DNA of 64,000 nucleotides, from the NCBI RefSeq assembly GCF_014205765.1, contig NZ_JACIIZ010000008.1:1-64000 (forward strand). Direction: 5' to 3'. The position numbers and the translations under genes are program-made. Shown here one piece after another: positions 46,776-55,457 of this stretch (position 1 is the first letter of the stretch; every line of letters starts with the position of its first letter). Origin of the DNA: Nitrospirillum iridis. GTDB taxonomy: Bacteria > Pseudomonadota > Alphaproteobacteria > Azospirillales > Azospirillaceae. The notes under the pieces were generated by a model. It saw only the letters and a program-made list of their open reading frames with translations. It did not search any database and was not told where the DNA came from.

Positions 46776-47105
46776 GCTGCCCCCCGCATCCGGAAACGTT
46801 CATCCGGCCGAACTGTTGTTCCGGCAGCGTATCGGGCCCGCCGCAACTTTTCGGAAGTGTGCCGAAAGTCCCGCCCAGCGGCAAGGGCCTGCCACCCCAT
46901 TCGGGGTAGCAGTTGGCGCATCTGCGCATTTTCTCTCTGCGGACAGGCAACAGGAGCATCGTCCGGGTCCCGGCGCTTGCTGGGCTATATCCAGGAAGGG
47001 ACCACATCTTTTAGGCCGTCATCTGGCAGAAGCGTTCAGTCTTGAGAAACAACAACTAATGTTCTAAGCTTGCCTCTCCTTCTCCAAAATAGGTAAAGAG
47101 ATAAA
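46776..47105. other. Gap before the AT-rich small gene
   Basis: These 330 bases hold the divergent leader of the MarR gene and the promoter of the small secreted protein. The right third (47040-47105) turns abruptly AT-rich and ends in AGGTAAAGAG, the ribosome-binding region of the next gene. No RNA or other gene was recognised. Confidence 0.4.
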
Positions 47106-47429
47106 ATGCGAAATCTTATAAATATATTTTTCATTTCTGCCATAACTTTAATCCTTACCCTTACATCTGCGCAGGCAGAAGTGTACACGGGAAAAATAAC
47201 TCAGATGTTTGCTGCCGGCCCAGGAAATTACGCACTTCGTGTGTATTTGGATAGCGTCAACTCCAATATGTGCCAATATGCCTTTATTTACATCAACGCA
47301 GATGATGGCAATTACCAAGTCTACTCTTCGCTTTTGATGTCAAGTTGGGTCGCCGGCAAGACAATCGAGGCGACCATCACAAAAGACAGCCAGGGCTTCT
47401 GCCACATCGTGGAGTTCTACGCTCGGTGA
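47106..47429 (+). CDS. Small AT-rich secreted protein, unknown
   Basis: This 107-residue protein has a clear signal peptide (IFFISAITLILTLTSAQA, cleavage after about A24) and a mature part of about 83 residues with two cysteines (C56, C98), rich in Tyr, Ser and Asn. A and T dominate third codon positions, in contrast to every neighbour, so recent transfer is likely. The pattern EVYTGKITQMF...YALRVYL looks beta-rich. I recognise no family. Confidence 0.65.
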   Translation: MRNLINIFFISAITLILTLTSAQAEVYTGKITQMFAAGPGNYALRVYLDSVNSNMCQYAFIYINADDGNYQVYSSLLMSSWVAGKTIEATITKDSQGFCHIVEFYAR

Positions 47430-47508
47430 TACCTACACCATCCGTGCCCATGGTCCAGCGCATCTGACCGGCGCACCGGACCATGGAACGGGACATTCGA
47501 ATGATGGC

Positions 47509-48963
47509 TCAAGCCTTGGGGAAGCGCCGGCTCAGCATGGCAAAGGTCGCGCGCAAGCCCATGGCCTCGCCGCCTTCGGGCCGCCCGGGGCGGGTGGTGG
47601 TGTTCCAGGCCATCAGGTCGATGTGGGCCCAGGGCGTGCCCTTGCTGACGAAGCGTTCCAGGTAGAGCGCCGCCGTGATGGCGCCGCCATAGCCGCCGCC
47701 GGGCGCGTTGTTGAGATCGGCGATCTTGCTGTCCAGCTGCTTGGCGTAGCCCTGCCACAGCGGCAGGCGCCAGAGGGGGTCGCCCGTCTCCTTGGCGCCG
47801 GCCAGGATGTCGTCGGCCAACTGGTCGTCATTGGCGAACAAGGCCGGCAGGTCGGTGCCCAGGGCGACGCGGGCCGCCCCGGTCAGGGTGGCGAAGTCCA
47901 GGATCAGGGCCGGCTTGGCGCTGTCGGCCTCGGCCAAGGCGTCGCACAGGATCAGGCGCCCCTCGGCATCGGTGTTGCCGATTTCCACCGTCAGGCCCTT
48001 GCGGGTGGTGATGATGTCCATGGGGCGGAAGGCGTTGCCGGCAATGGCGTTCTCCACCGCCGGCACCAGCACGCGCAGGCGCACCGGCAGCTTGGCCGCC
48101 ATCACCAGGCGCGCCAGGCCCAGCACGTGGGCGGCCCCGCCCATGTCCTTCTTCATCAGCAGCATGCCGCCGGCCGCCTTGATGTCCAGGCCACCACTGT
48201 CGAAGCAGACGCCCTTGCCCACCAGGCAGACCAGCGGCTGGGCCGCGTCACCCCAGGTGAGGTCGATGAAATGCGGCGGCTTGGCCGCCGCCCGGCCGAC
48301 GGCGTGGACGGTGGGATAGTTCCGGGCCAGCAGGTCGTCGCCGACGATGACGGAGACGTCGGCACCGAACTCGTCCGCCAACGCCCGCGCGGCGGCGGCC
48401 AGGTCGGCCGGCCCCATGTCCTCCGCGGGGGTGTTGATCAGGTCGCGCACCAGGGTGACGGCGCGGGCCATGCTGTCCACGGCCTCGGCGTCGGCCGCCG
48501 CCGGCAGCACCAGGCGTGGCAGCTCCTTGGCCGCCTTGCGGTAGCGGGTGAAGCGGTAGCTGGCCAGCGCCCAGCCGGTGGCCGCCGCCGTGGCCTGCGC
48601 CGGCGTCAGGCTGTCGTCCAGGGCGTAGCTGGCCTGCCCCTTCCCGGCCGGCAGGGTGGTGGGCAGTCCGGCGAAGCTCCACAGATCCAAGGTCTCGCCC
48701 ACGCCCACCAGCACGCGGTCCAGCCGCCCATCGGCTGCGGGCAGCAGGGATGTCGTGCCCGGCTCGGCGGTGAATCCTGTGCTGCGCACCCAGGCGGACG
48801 TGGCGGCCGGGGCCGTTTCCAGCCAGGCGTCCAGCCCCTCCTTGCGCACGGGGACCAGGGTGACGGTATCGGCGGCCTTCTCGGCCAGGAAGCAGGGCAG
48901 CACGGGGGCGAACCTTTCGGGATTCGGAAAGACAGGTCGGCAGGGTTCCACATCCGCCGTCAT
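47509..48963 (-). CDS. Leucyl aminopeptidase family protein (M17)
   Basis: This 484-residue protein is a two-metal aminopeptidase. Metal and catalytic motifs are LVGKGVCFDSGGLDIK, MKKDMGGAAHVLG and the signature NTDAEGRLILCDAL. The N-terminal domain is less conserved than PepA, closer to the PepB-like branch of M17. It releases N-terminal amino acids from cytosolic peptides. ATG 48963 is the only good start. Confidence 0.92.
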   Translation of the reverse strand: MTADVEPCRPVFPNPERFAPVLPCFLAEKAADTVTLVPVRKEGLDAWLETAPAATSAWVRSTGFTAEPGTTSLLPAADGRLDRVLVGVGETLDLWSFAGLPTTLPAGKGQASYALDDSLTPAQATAAATGWALASYRFTRYRKAAKELPRLVLPAAADAEAVDSMARAVTLVRDLINTPAEDMGPADLAAAARALADEFGADVSVIVGDDLLARNYPTVHAVGRAAAKPPHFIDLTWGDAAQPLVCLVGKGVCFDSGGLDIKAAGGMLLMKKDMGGAAHVLGLARLVMAAKLPVRLRVLVPAVENAIAGNAFRPMDIITTRKGLTVEIGNTDAEGRLILCDALAEADSAKPALILDFATLTGAARVALGTDLPALFANDDQLADDILAGAKETGDPLWRLPLWQGYAKQLDSKIADLNNAPGGGYGGAITAALYLERFVSKGTPWAHIDLMAWNTTTRPGRPEGGEAMGLRATFAMLSRRFPKA

Positions 48964-49077
48964 GTTTCAAACATGGTGGCGTCACACGGGGGGCGGGACG
49001 CCCCATTGGCCCCCATTGGCAAGACCCGGGGCGCCCGTTAACCTTCCGTCCCCCGCCTGATACCGGAGCCCCGCCCC

Positions 49078-49740
49078 ATGACCGCCGACCTGACCCTGAT
49101 CCTGGGCAGCAAGACCTATTCCTCCTGGTCGTTGCGCCCCTATCTGGCGCTGCGCCATGCCGGCCTGGAGTTCGCGGAGGTGGTGATCCCCCTGCGCCAG
49201 GCGGACAGCAAGGCGCGCATGCTGGCCCACAGCCCGGCGGGCAAGGTGCCGGCGCTGGTTCACCACACGGGTGACCGCGACGTCACGGTGTGGGACAGCC
49301 TGGCCATCTGCGAATACGCGGCCGAGCTGGCGCCCGACGCCCATCTGTGGCCACAGGACCGGGCCGCGCGGGCGCACGCGCGTTCCGTCAGCGCGGAAAT
49401 GCACTCCGGCTTCATGGACATGCGCCGCACCCTGTTCATGGACCTGGCGCGCACCATCGACCGGCCGGAACGCCTGGCCAAGGCCGCCGGGGACATCGCG
49501 CGGATCGAGGTGCTGTGGGCCGATTGCCTGAAACGGTATGGTGGCCCCTTCCTGTTCGGCGCCTTCACCATCGCCGACGCCATGTACGCGCCGGTGGTCA
49601 CCCGCTTCCAGACCTGGAAGGTGCCGCTGACCGAAGCCTCGGCGGCTTACGTCGCCGCCATCGAGGGCCTGCCCGCCCTGCGGGACTGGCGCGCGGCGGC
49701 GGCGCAAGAGACCCTGGTGCTGGACATGCTGCTGGATTAA
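49078..49740 (+). CDS. Glutathione S-transferase family protein
   Basis: This 220-residue protein has an N-terminal thioredoxin-like domain (LILGSKTYSSWSLRPYLAL, GKVPALVH, WDSLAICEYAAE) and a helical C-terminal domain (FLFGAFTIADAMYAPVVTRF). The Ser-rich SKTYSSWS loop supplies the likely glutathione-activating residue. The substrate is unknown. Its stop overlaps that of the convergent TAXI gene. Confidence 0.9.
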   Translation: MTADLTLILGSKTYSSWSLRPYLALRHAGLEFAEVVIPLRQADSKARMLAHSPAGKVPALVHHTGDRDVTVWDSLAICEYAAELAPDAHLWPQDRAARAHARSVSAEMHSGFMDMRRTLFMDLARTIDRPERLAKAAGDIARIEVLWADCLKRYGGPFLFGAFTIADAMYAPVVTRFQTWKVPLTEASAAYVAAIEGLPALRDWRAAAAQETLVLDMLLD

Positions 49741-50876
49741 CCCGACGTCGCCAGGGTGACGTCGAAGCCCTGCTCCCGGTAGTAGCGGGCGGCGCCGGGG
49801 TGCAGGGGCACGGCCAGGCCGGTCAGCGCCGCCTCCTTGCGGATGCTGTCGCCGCGCGGGTGGCCCGCCACCAGCAGGCGGTGGGTGTTGGGGTGCCACA
49901 GGGCCTTGACGATGCCGTAGGCCAGCTCGTCCGGCAGGGCGGTGGTGGCCAGCCACTGGGCGCCCACGCCCAGGGTCTTGGTTTCCGGCACGCCGACATA
50001 GGCGCCGTCGCCCCCGATCATGGTCTCGGTGAACAGCGGCAGGCCCGGGCTGAGGCGCGGCAGGCGGGAATCGATGATGGAGATCAGGCGCACCGGCAGG
50101 CGTGCCGCCACGTCGGCCACCGCCGGCAGGGGATAGCCGCCGATGATGAAAAAGGCGTCCAGCTGGCCCGAGGCCAGCCGATCCCCCGCCGTGCCGGGGT
50201 TGAGGTAGAAGGGCTGCACCGTCTTTTCCGACAGGTCGTGCGCCTGCAGGATCAGCAGCGCCGTGGGCAGGGTGCCGGAGCCCTTCTCCCCCAGGGCGAC
50301 GCGCCGGCCCTTGAGGTCGTTCACCGTCTTGATCGGGCTGTCGCCGCGCACCACCAGGTGCACCGTCTCGCTGTACAGGTTGGCCAGGGCCCGCAGTTCG
50401 GTGAAGGGCGGCTTGCCGGCATAGGGCCCCTTGGCCTTGTAGGCCAGGAAGCCGATGTCGGCCTGCACCAGCCCCGTCTCATAGCGGGCGGTGCGCAGCG
50501 CCTCGACATTCTCCACCGCGCCCGATGTGGTCTGGGCCACGGCGATGACGCCGGGCACACCACAGCTGCCGCCCCGGTCGCAGCCGGGGCTGCCCGGTGG
50601 GTTGCTGATGGCGTTGGCCAGGATGCCGCCGATGGGGAAGTACGTGCCGCCGGCGGTGCCGGTGCCGATGGTCAGGAAGCGGATGGATTCGGCGCGGGGG
50701 CCATGACCACCCCCGCCCCAGCCCAAACCCGCCGCCGCCAGCACACCCACGGACCCCACCAGCACCTGACGGCGCGAAAGGGGCGCCTGCGGCAGGGGGG
50801 TGGCCTGGGTGAGGACATCCGCACGGCCCTTCCCTGATAACGGGCGCGGGGGCCGGGTATGGGGGGCCTCAGACAC
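49737..50876 (-). CDS. TAXI-family TRAP transporter solute-binding protein
   Basis: This protein of about 379 residues has a twin-arginine-type signal (SRRQVLVGSVGVLAAAGLGW, RR near 35-36). The TAXI-type binding domain then follows: FLTIGTGTAGGTYFPIGGILANAIS, VQADIGFLAYKA, LKGRRVALGEKGSGT, LDAFFIIGGYP. Such proteins deliver substrates (often dicarboxylates or amino acids) to a fused TRAP permease; no permease gene is nearby. A GTG at 50876 after AAGGAT is the chosen start. Confidence 0.83.
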   Translation of the reverse strand: MSEAPHTRPPRPLSGKGRADVLTQATPLPQAPLSRRQVLVGSVGVLAAAGLGWGGGGHGPRAESIRFLTIGTGTAGGTYFPIGGILANAISNPPGSPGCDRGGSCGVPGVIAVAQTTSGAVENVEALRTARYETGLVQADIGFLAYKAKGPYAGKPPFTELRALANLYSETVHLVVRGDSPIKTVNDLKGRRVALGEKGSGTLPTALLILQAHDLSEKTVQPFYLNPGTAGDRLASGQLDAFFIIGGYPLPAVADVAARLPVRLISIIDSRLPRLSPGLPLFTETMIGGDGAYVGVPETKTLGVGAQWLATTALPDELAYGIVKALWHPNTHRLLVAGHPRGDSIRKEAALTGLAVPLHPGAARYYREQGFDVTLATSG

Positions 50877-51011
50877 GGGGGGAATATCCTTCGACGGACC
50901 GCGCGGCGGCCCCGGGCGACAGGGCGCGCTCGCGCAATTATTATCGCGCCAACCCCATCTTGCGCGCAACGTTTGAATGCCACGCTGGCGCGGTGGGGAC
51001 CGGGGGTGGGA

Positions 51012-51584
51012 TCAGGGAACGACGAGTCGCAGCGCGCGGCGGAGCAGGCGCGCCCGGTCCTGGAACACGCGTAGCCGCACCTTGAAGTTTTCCGGCGTCG
51101 GCTGGTAATGCATGACGATGGCCAGCCGGTCCAGGCCGCCATCCGCCCCTTGGAAGGGCAGGCCCAGGCGGGGGACATGGTACATCACGCCCTCATCCGT
51201 GCCGATCTGGTCCTGGCCAAAGATGGGCTGGGCATCGCGCACGATGGCGGCCTGAAAACCCAGCGCCGCCTCCAGCATGTCCGGTGGATAGAACTCATCG
51301 AAATAGTGGCCCGTGGGGTCGGTGCCGGCGGCCAGTGCCGACAAGGAACCACAGAACACCACCCGCACCCTGCCGTCGGCGCGGAAGGCCGTGGTCACCG
51401 CCAGATAAGGCAGGAAGCTGGCGGGCACGGCCGTCAGGTCCAGCGCGCTGGACGGCGGGGGCACAACACCCCCACCCAGCCCCCGCCACCATGCGTAGGC
51501 ATGGGTGATGGGGCCGTCGGGCAAATCGCGGGCATGGATGACGCCCGCGATATCCGGCAGGGGATCGGAGGCTTTCAACGGCAT
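51012..51584 (-). CDS. PAS_5-type single-domain protein
   Basis: This 190-residue protein resembles the alphaproteobacterial PAS_5 family: AYAWWRGLGGG ... SALDLTAVPASFLPYLAVTTAF, RVVFCGS, GHYFDEF, and a closing LDRLAIVMHYQ strand. No output domain is fused. The role is unknown; ligand or redox sensing is possible. Confidence 0.7.
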   Translation of the reverse strand: MPLKASDPLPDIAGVIHARDLPDGPITHAYAWWRGLGGGVVPPPSSALDLTAVPASFLPYLAVTTAFRADGRVRVVFCGSLSALAAGTDPTGHYFDEFYPPDMLEAALGFQAAIVRDAQPIFGQDQIGTDEGVMYHVPRLGLPFQGADGGLDRLAIVMHYQPTPENFKVRLRVFQDRARLLRRALRLVVP

Positions 51585-51815
51585 GGTGATTTGACCATAG
51601 CGGCAGGACGGGTCAACCGCCAGCCACTAGAGCGGCATGCCTGGTACACCTTTACGGTCATGGATGGCCGATCTTGAAACTTTACGGTGCCGTGCGTACC
51701 CCCGTTCCGCCCGGATGAGGCCCCCGCCCCATCGCGCGGAAGCGCTGGAACAACGCGGGGGGAGCCAGCCGGCGGCGGGGACGGGGACATGCCCGCGCCC
51801 GCCACCGGCGCCGTC

Positions 51816-52577
51816 TCACTTCGCGTTCATGCGCACGGCACCGTCCAGGCGGATGGTCTCGCCGTTCAGCATGACGTTTTGGCAGATGGTCAGCGCCAGG
51901 TCCGCGTATTCCTCGGGCTTGCCCAGACGCTTGGGGAAGGGGATGGAGGCCGCCAGGCTGTCCTGCACCTCCTGGGTGAAGCCGGCCACCATGGGCGTCC
52001 AGAAAATGCCGGGGGCGATGGTCATGACGCGCACGCCGACACGGGCCAGTTCGCGGGCGATGGGCAGGGCCATGGCGTGCACGCCGCCCTTGGAGGCGCT
52101 GTAGGCCGCCTGTCCCACCTGGCCGTCGAAGGCGGCGACGGAGGCGGTGTTGATGATGACGCCGCGCTCGCCATCCGCCAACGGATCAAGCGCGCTCATG
52201 TCGCTGGCCGCGAGGCGCAGGATGTTGAAGGTGCCGATCAGGTTGATCTCGATGACCTTGCGGAAGGCGTCCAGGGCCAGCGGGCCCTCACGGCCCAACA
52301 CGCGGCCAGCGGTGGCCACACCGGCGCAGTTCACGGCGATGCGGGCGGCGCCATGGGCTTCGCGCGCGGCGGCGATGGCGGCGGCGGCGCTGTCGGCGCT
52401 GGTCACGTCGCAGCTGAACGCCCGGCCGCCGATCTCGGCGGCGACCGCCTCGGCCGCAGCCAGGTTGACGTCCAGCAAGGCGACCTTGGCGCCCTCAGCC
52501 GCCAGCCGGCGCGCCGTGGCGGCGCCCAGACCCGACCCACCACCGGTGATGATGGCGGCAACACCCTGAACCTGCAT
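51816..52577 (-). CDS. Short-chain dehydrogenase, 3-hydroxyacyl-CoA type
   Basis: This 253-residue SDR has the cofactor motif TGGGSGLG (11-18), NCAGVA, Ser in INTASVAAFDGQ and the catalytic YSASKGG. The sequence is close to the HSD10/3-hydroxyacyl-CoA dehydrogenase type 2 group acting in fatty or branched-chain acyl-CoA oxidation. D41-like Asp after the second strand (LLDVN) indicates NAD. ATG 52577 has GGGGAG upstream. Confidence 0.9.
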   Translation of the reverse strand: MQVQGVAAIITGGGSGLGAATARRLAAEGAKVALLDVNLAAAEAVAAEIGGRAFSCDVTSADSAAAAIAAAREAHGAARIAVNCAGVATAGRVLGREGPLALDAFRKVIEINLIGTFNILRLAASDMSALDPLADGERGVIINTASVAAFDGQVGQAAYSASKGGVHAMALPIARELARVGVRVMTIAPGIFWTPMVAGFTQEVQDSLAASIPFPKRLGKPEEYADLALTICQNVMLNGETIRLDGAVRMNAK

Positions 52578-52811
52578 GCTTCTCCCCTTTTTTCCGAAGG
52601 TCGATGATAGCCGGGCCGGCCGCAACACCGGCCCCGTTGCCGTCTTTCTTGCAAGGATGGCCGCCCGAGTCCAGGGGACACCCGGTCGGCCGCCCGTGTG
52701 TCGGACGGGCACCCAGCCGCCCCACATATCGCGAAGGTTGAATATTTTTCGAACAACTGTATACGCTGCGTGCAGTCGCCCCTGGGGAGGGGCCAGATCG
52801 GGGGGCAATCC

Positions 52812-54740
52812 ATGCGTGGGTCCAACGCGCGGCGGGCGGCGGTGGCGGCCGCATTGGGTTTGGCGGTGATCCTGGCCGGAGGCGCGGCGGGTACGGCGCG
52901 GGCGCAGACGACGGCGGTGCCCCCCGCCGTCGTGCGGCTGATGGACCAGAACTGGCCGCAATCCGTGCGCCAAGGCTTCTACACCACCAGCCAGGGCTCG
53001 CAGCTGATGCTGTACAGCTGGTTCAAGGCGCTGGAGCGGCCCGGCACGACCGAGCTGTTCGCCGCCGACCGGCTGGCCCGCTTCGGCTATCTACCCAACG
53101 AGGTCTCGGCCGAGAACCCGGAGGGCCTGCCCGTCGGCTTCGCCCTGGACCGGGGCACCGGCCCAACCTATGTCGGCATGACCTGCGCCGCCTGCCACAC
53201 CGGGCAGATGACCTACCAGGGAACCGCCCTGCGTGTGGACGGCGGCCCGGCCGACGCCGATTTCCAGGGCTTCCTGGTGGAGATGTCGGCGACCCTGGCC
53301 GAAACGGTGGCCGACGGCCCCAAGTTCAACCGATTCGCCGCCCGGGTGGCCAAGAATGGGGGGGAGACCGACAGGAACGTCCTCAAGGCCAACCTGACGG
53401 CCTTCGCCGCCGCCTGGGGCCAATTCTTCGGCGCGGCGCTGGACGGCCAGTCCTGGGGCCCGGCGCGGCTGGACGCCTTCAGCATGATCTTCAACCGCCT
53501 GACCGGCCTGGATTTCAGGGTGCCGGCCAACGTGTTGCCGGCGCATGCCCCGGTCAGCTACCCCTTCCTGTGGAACGCCCATCAGCAGGACGCGGTGCAG
53601 TGGAACCTGTCGGCGCCCAACGGCAACTACATCAAGGCGCTGACCCGCAACACGGGTGAGGTGCTGGGCGTGTTCGGCGCCCTGAACGTCTGCGTCGCCG
53701 GCAAGGACATCGCCGGCAAGGCCTGCCCGGGCGACCGGCGGCGCTTCGCCTCCAAGCTGTTCCCCCACATCCCCTTCTACGACACCTCGGTCAGCGTGCC
53801 GGGCCTGATGAAGCTGGAATGGGCCATCACCCAGCTGGCGCCGCCCGCCTGGCCGTCCACCGTCTTCGGCCCGGTGGATTCGGGCAAGGCGGAAGAGGGC
53901 CGCCAGCTGTTCAACGAGGTCTGCGCCGACTGCCACCACATGACCCAGGCGGCGCTGAGCCAGGACGTCTGGCCGGTGATGGACCAGCGGCCAACCGACA
54001 CCGACCCCACCATGTATCGCAACGCCAAGCGCTGGGCCCAGACCGGCCCGCTGAACGGCACCCGCGCCCTGCTGTTCGATGACCAGGGATCGGTCAGCAT
54101 CGGCGACATGCCGGCGAATGCCGAGGCTGTCAGCGTCCTGACCGACGGCGTCATCGGCAGCATCGTCGACGGCCTGCTGAACCAGAAGGGCGGGAAGCTG
54201 AACCACGACGATTACGCCAATCTGGGCCTGACGCCGTTGAGCCTGCTGAAACTGGCCATCGACCAGAAGACCGGCGCCATGAACGACGTGGAGAAGGCCA
54301 CGGGCCCCGCCTTCAAGACAGTGCCGCCGGCGGGCCCACCGGCGCACCGGACGTCCTGTGTCACCAGCGACGGCGCGGCGGGCGACCAGACGCCGCCTGT
54401 CTATGAGGCGCGGCCCCTGTTCGGCATCTGGGCCACCGGCCCCTATCTGCACAATGGCTCCGTCCCCACCCTGTGGGGCGTCCTGAAGTCATCCGCGCGG
54501 CCCGCCGCCTTCACCGTCGGCGCCCGCGAGTTCGACCCCGTGCGGGTGGGTCACGTCAGCGCCCTGGGCACGCCCGGCACCTGGGTCTACGACACCCGCC
54601 TACCCGGCAACTGCAACTACGGCCACGACGATTACCGCCGGGCCGACGGCAGCGAACTGACCGATGAGCAGCTGTGGGCGGTGCTGGAGTTCCTGAAGAT
54701 GCTGACCACCAAGGACCAGCTGTGGAAGAGCGTCTATTAG
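52812..54740 (+). CDS. RoxA-like di-heme c-type cytochrome
   Basis: This 642-residue exported protein (signal cleavage after about A31) has two c-type haem sites, CAACH at 125-129 and CADCH at 371-375. PFLWNAHQQDAVQWN and GPYLHNGSVPTLWGVL recall RoxA/RoxB rubber oxygenases and related di-heme peroxidases. It may be a periplasmic oxygenase or electron carrier; the substrate cannot be inferred. The spacer before it (52730-52770) is AT-rich and likely holds its promoter. Confidence 0.75.
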   Translation: MRGSNARRAAVAAALGLAVILAGGAAGTARAQTTAVPPAVVRLMDQNWPQSVRQGFYTTSQGSQLMLYSWFKALERPGTTELFAADRLARFGYLPNEVSAENPEGLPVGFALDRGTGPTYVGMTCAACHTGQMTYQGTALRVDGGPADADFQGFLVEMSATLAETVADGPKFNRFAARVAKNGGETDRNVLKANLTAFAAAWGQFFGAALDGQSWGPARLDAFSMIFNRLTGLDFRVPANVLPAHAPVSYPFLWNAHQQDAVQWNLSAPNGNYIKALTRNTGEVLGVFGALNVCVAGKDIAGKACPGDRRRFASKLFPHIPFYDTSVSVPGLMKLEWAITQLAPPAWPSTVFGPVDSGKAEEGRQLFNEVCADCHHMTQAALSQDVWPVMDQRPTDTDPTMYRNAKRWAQTGPLNGTRALLFDDQGSVSIGDMPANAEAVSVLTDGVIGSIVDGLLNQKGGKLNHDDYANLGLTPLSLLKLAIDQKTGAMNDVEKATGPAFKTVPPAGPPAHRTSCVTSDGAAGDQTPPVYEARPLFGIWATGPYLHNGSVPTLWGVLKSSARPAAFTVGAREFDPVRVGHVSALGTPGTWVYDTRLPGNCNYGHDDYRRADGSELTDEQLWAVLEFLKMLTTKDQLWKSVY

Positions 54741-54794
54741 AGGATCGCGTCCTTGCCACCACGCCGCATCAACCAAAAGACCTGAGGTGTCACT

Positions 54795-55421
54795 TCAGCT
54801 GGGGTCTTCGATAAAGGCGATCAGGGGTGCCCAGTCCTGGCGCAGGTCGGCCAGGCGCTTGGCCTTCTGGTCGAACAGGGTCAGGCCGGCGGCGGCCGCG
54901 TCCGGATAGGCCTGGCTGTCGCGCAGGCGGGTGACGACGCGGTGGCCCACCGTGCCCAGGAAGGTGTCCAGCCGGTCGGCGGCGCGGGTGCGGGCGCGGA
55001 CGCGGTTGCCCACCACCGCCACCGCCTTGCGGCTTTTGCGGATGGGCTTCAGCTCCTCCAGCCTCTTGAGGAAACGTTCCGTCGCCTGCTCGTCAAAGGC
55101 GCCGGGCAGCAGGGGCAGGACCACCACGTCGGCCTCCGCCACCAGCTGTTCCACGTCCTTGGCCTTCAGGGCGGCCGGGGCGTCGATGATCAGCACCTCG
55201 GTGCCCTTGGGCACGCTGCCGATCTCCCGCGTCCAGTCCAACGCCGCGATCACCGTCGCCGTCACCGGTCGGCGGGCCAGCCAGCCCAGCGAAGATTTCT
55301 GCCGGTCGACATCGGCCAGCACGGTCTGCCTGCCGGTGGCGGCGAAGGCGGCGGCCAGATGGGTGGCGACCGTGGTCTTGCCCACACCGCCCTTGATGTT
55401 GGCCACGAGGATGGAAAGCAT
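54795..55421 (-). CDS. ParA-family ATPase, orphan
   Basis: This 208-residue protein has a deviant Walker A KGGVGKTT (about 10-17), A' DVDRQKSS and a Walker B VLIIDAPA. It is the small ParA type without an N-terminal DNA-binding domain. No parB or centromere-like repeats are adjacent, so a role in positioning a protein cluster, as for chemotaxis arrays, is plausible but unproven. Confidence 0.88.
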   Translation of the reverse strand: MLSILVANIKGGVGKTTVATHLAAAFAATGRQTVLADVDRQKSSLGWLARRPVTATVIAALDWTREIGSVPKGTEVLIIDAPAALKAKDVEQLVAEADVVVLPLLPGAFDEQATERFLKRLEELKPIRKSRKAVAVVGNRVRARTRAADRLDTFLGTVGHRVVTRLRDSQAYPDAAAAGLTLFDQKAKRLADLRQDWAPLIAFIEDPS

Positions 55422-55457
55422 GAGGCACTGAATCCTTAGAGCTACGGCGAAAAGGGG

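Noticed and set aside
54795-55421. ParA gene as part of a chromosome or plasmid partition locus
   Set aside because: There is no parB and no parS-like repeats beside it; the neighbours are a cytochrome and a CYTH-CHAD gene.
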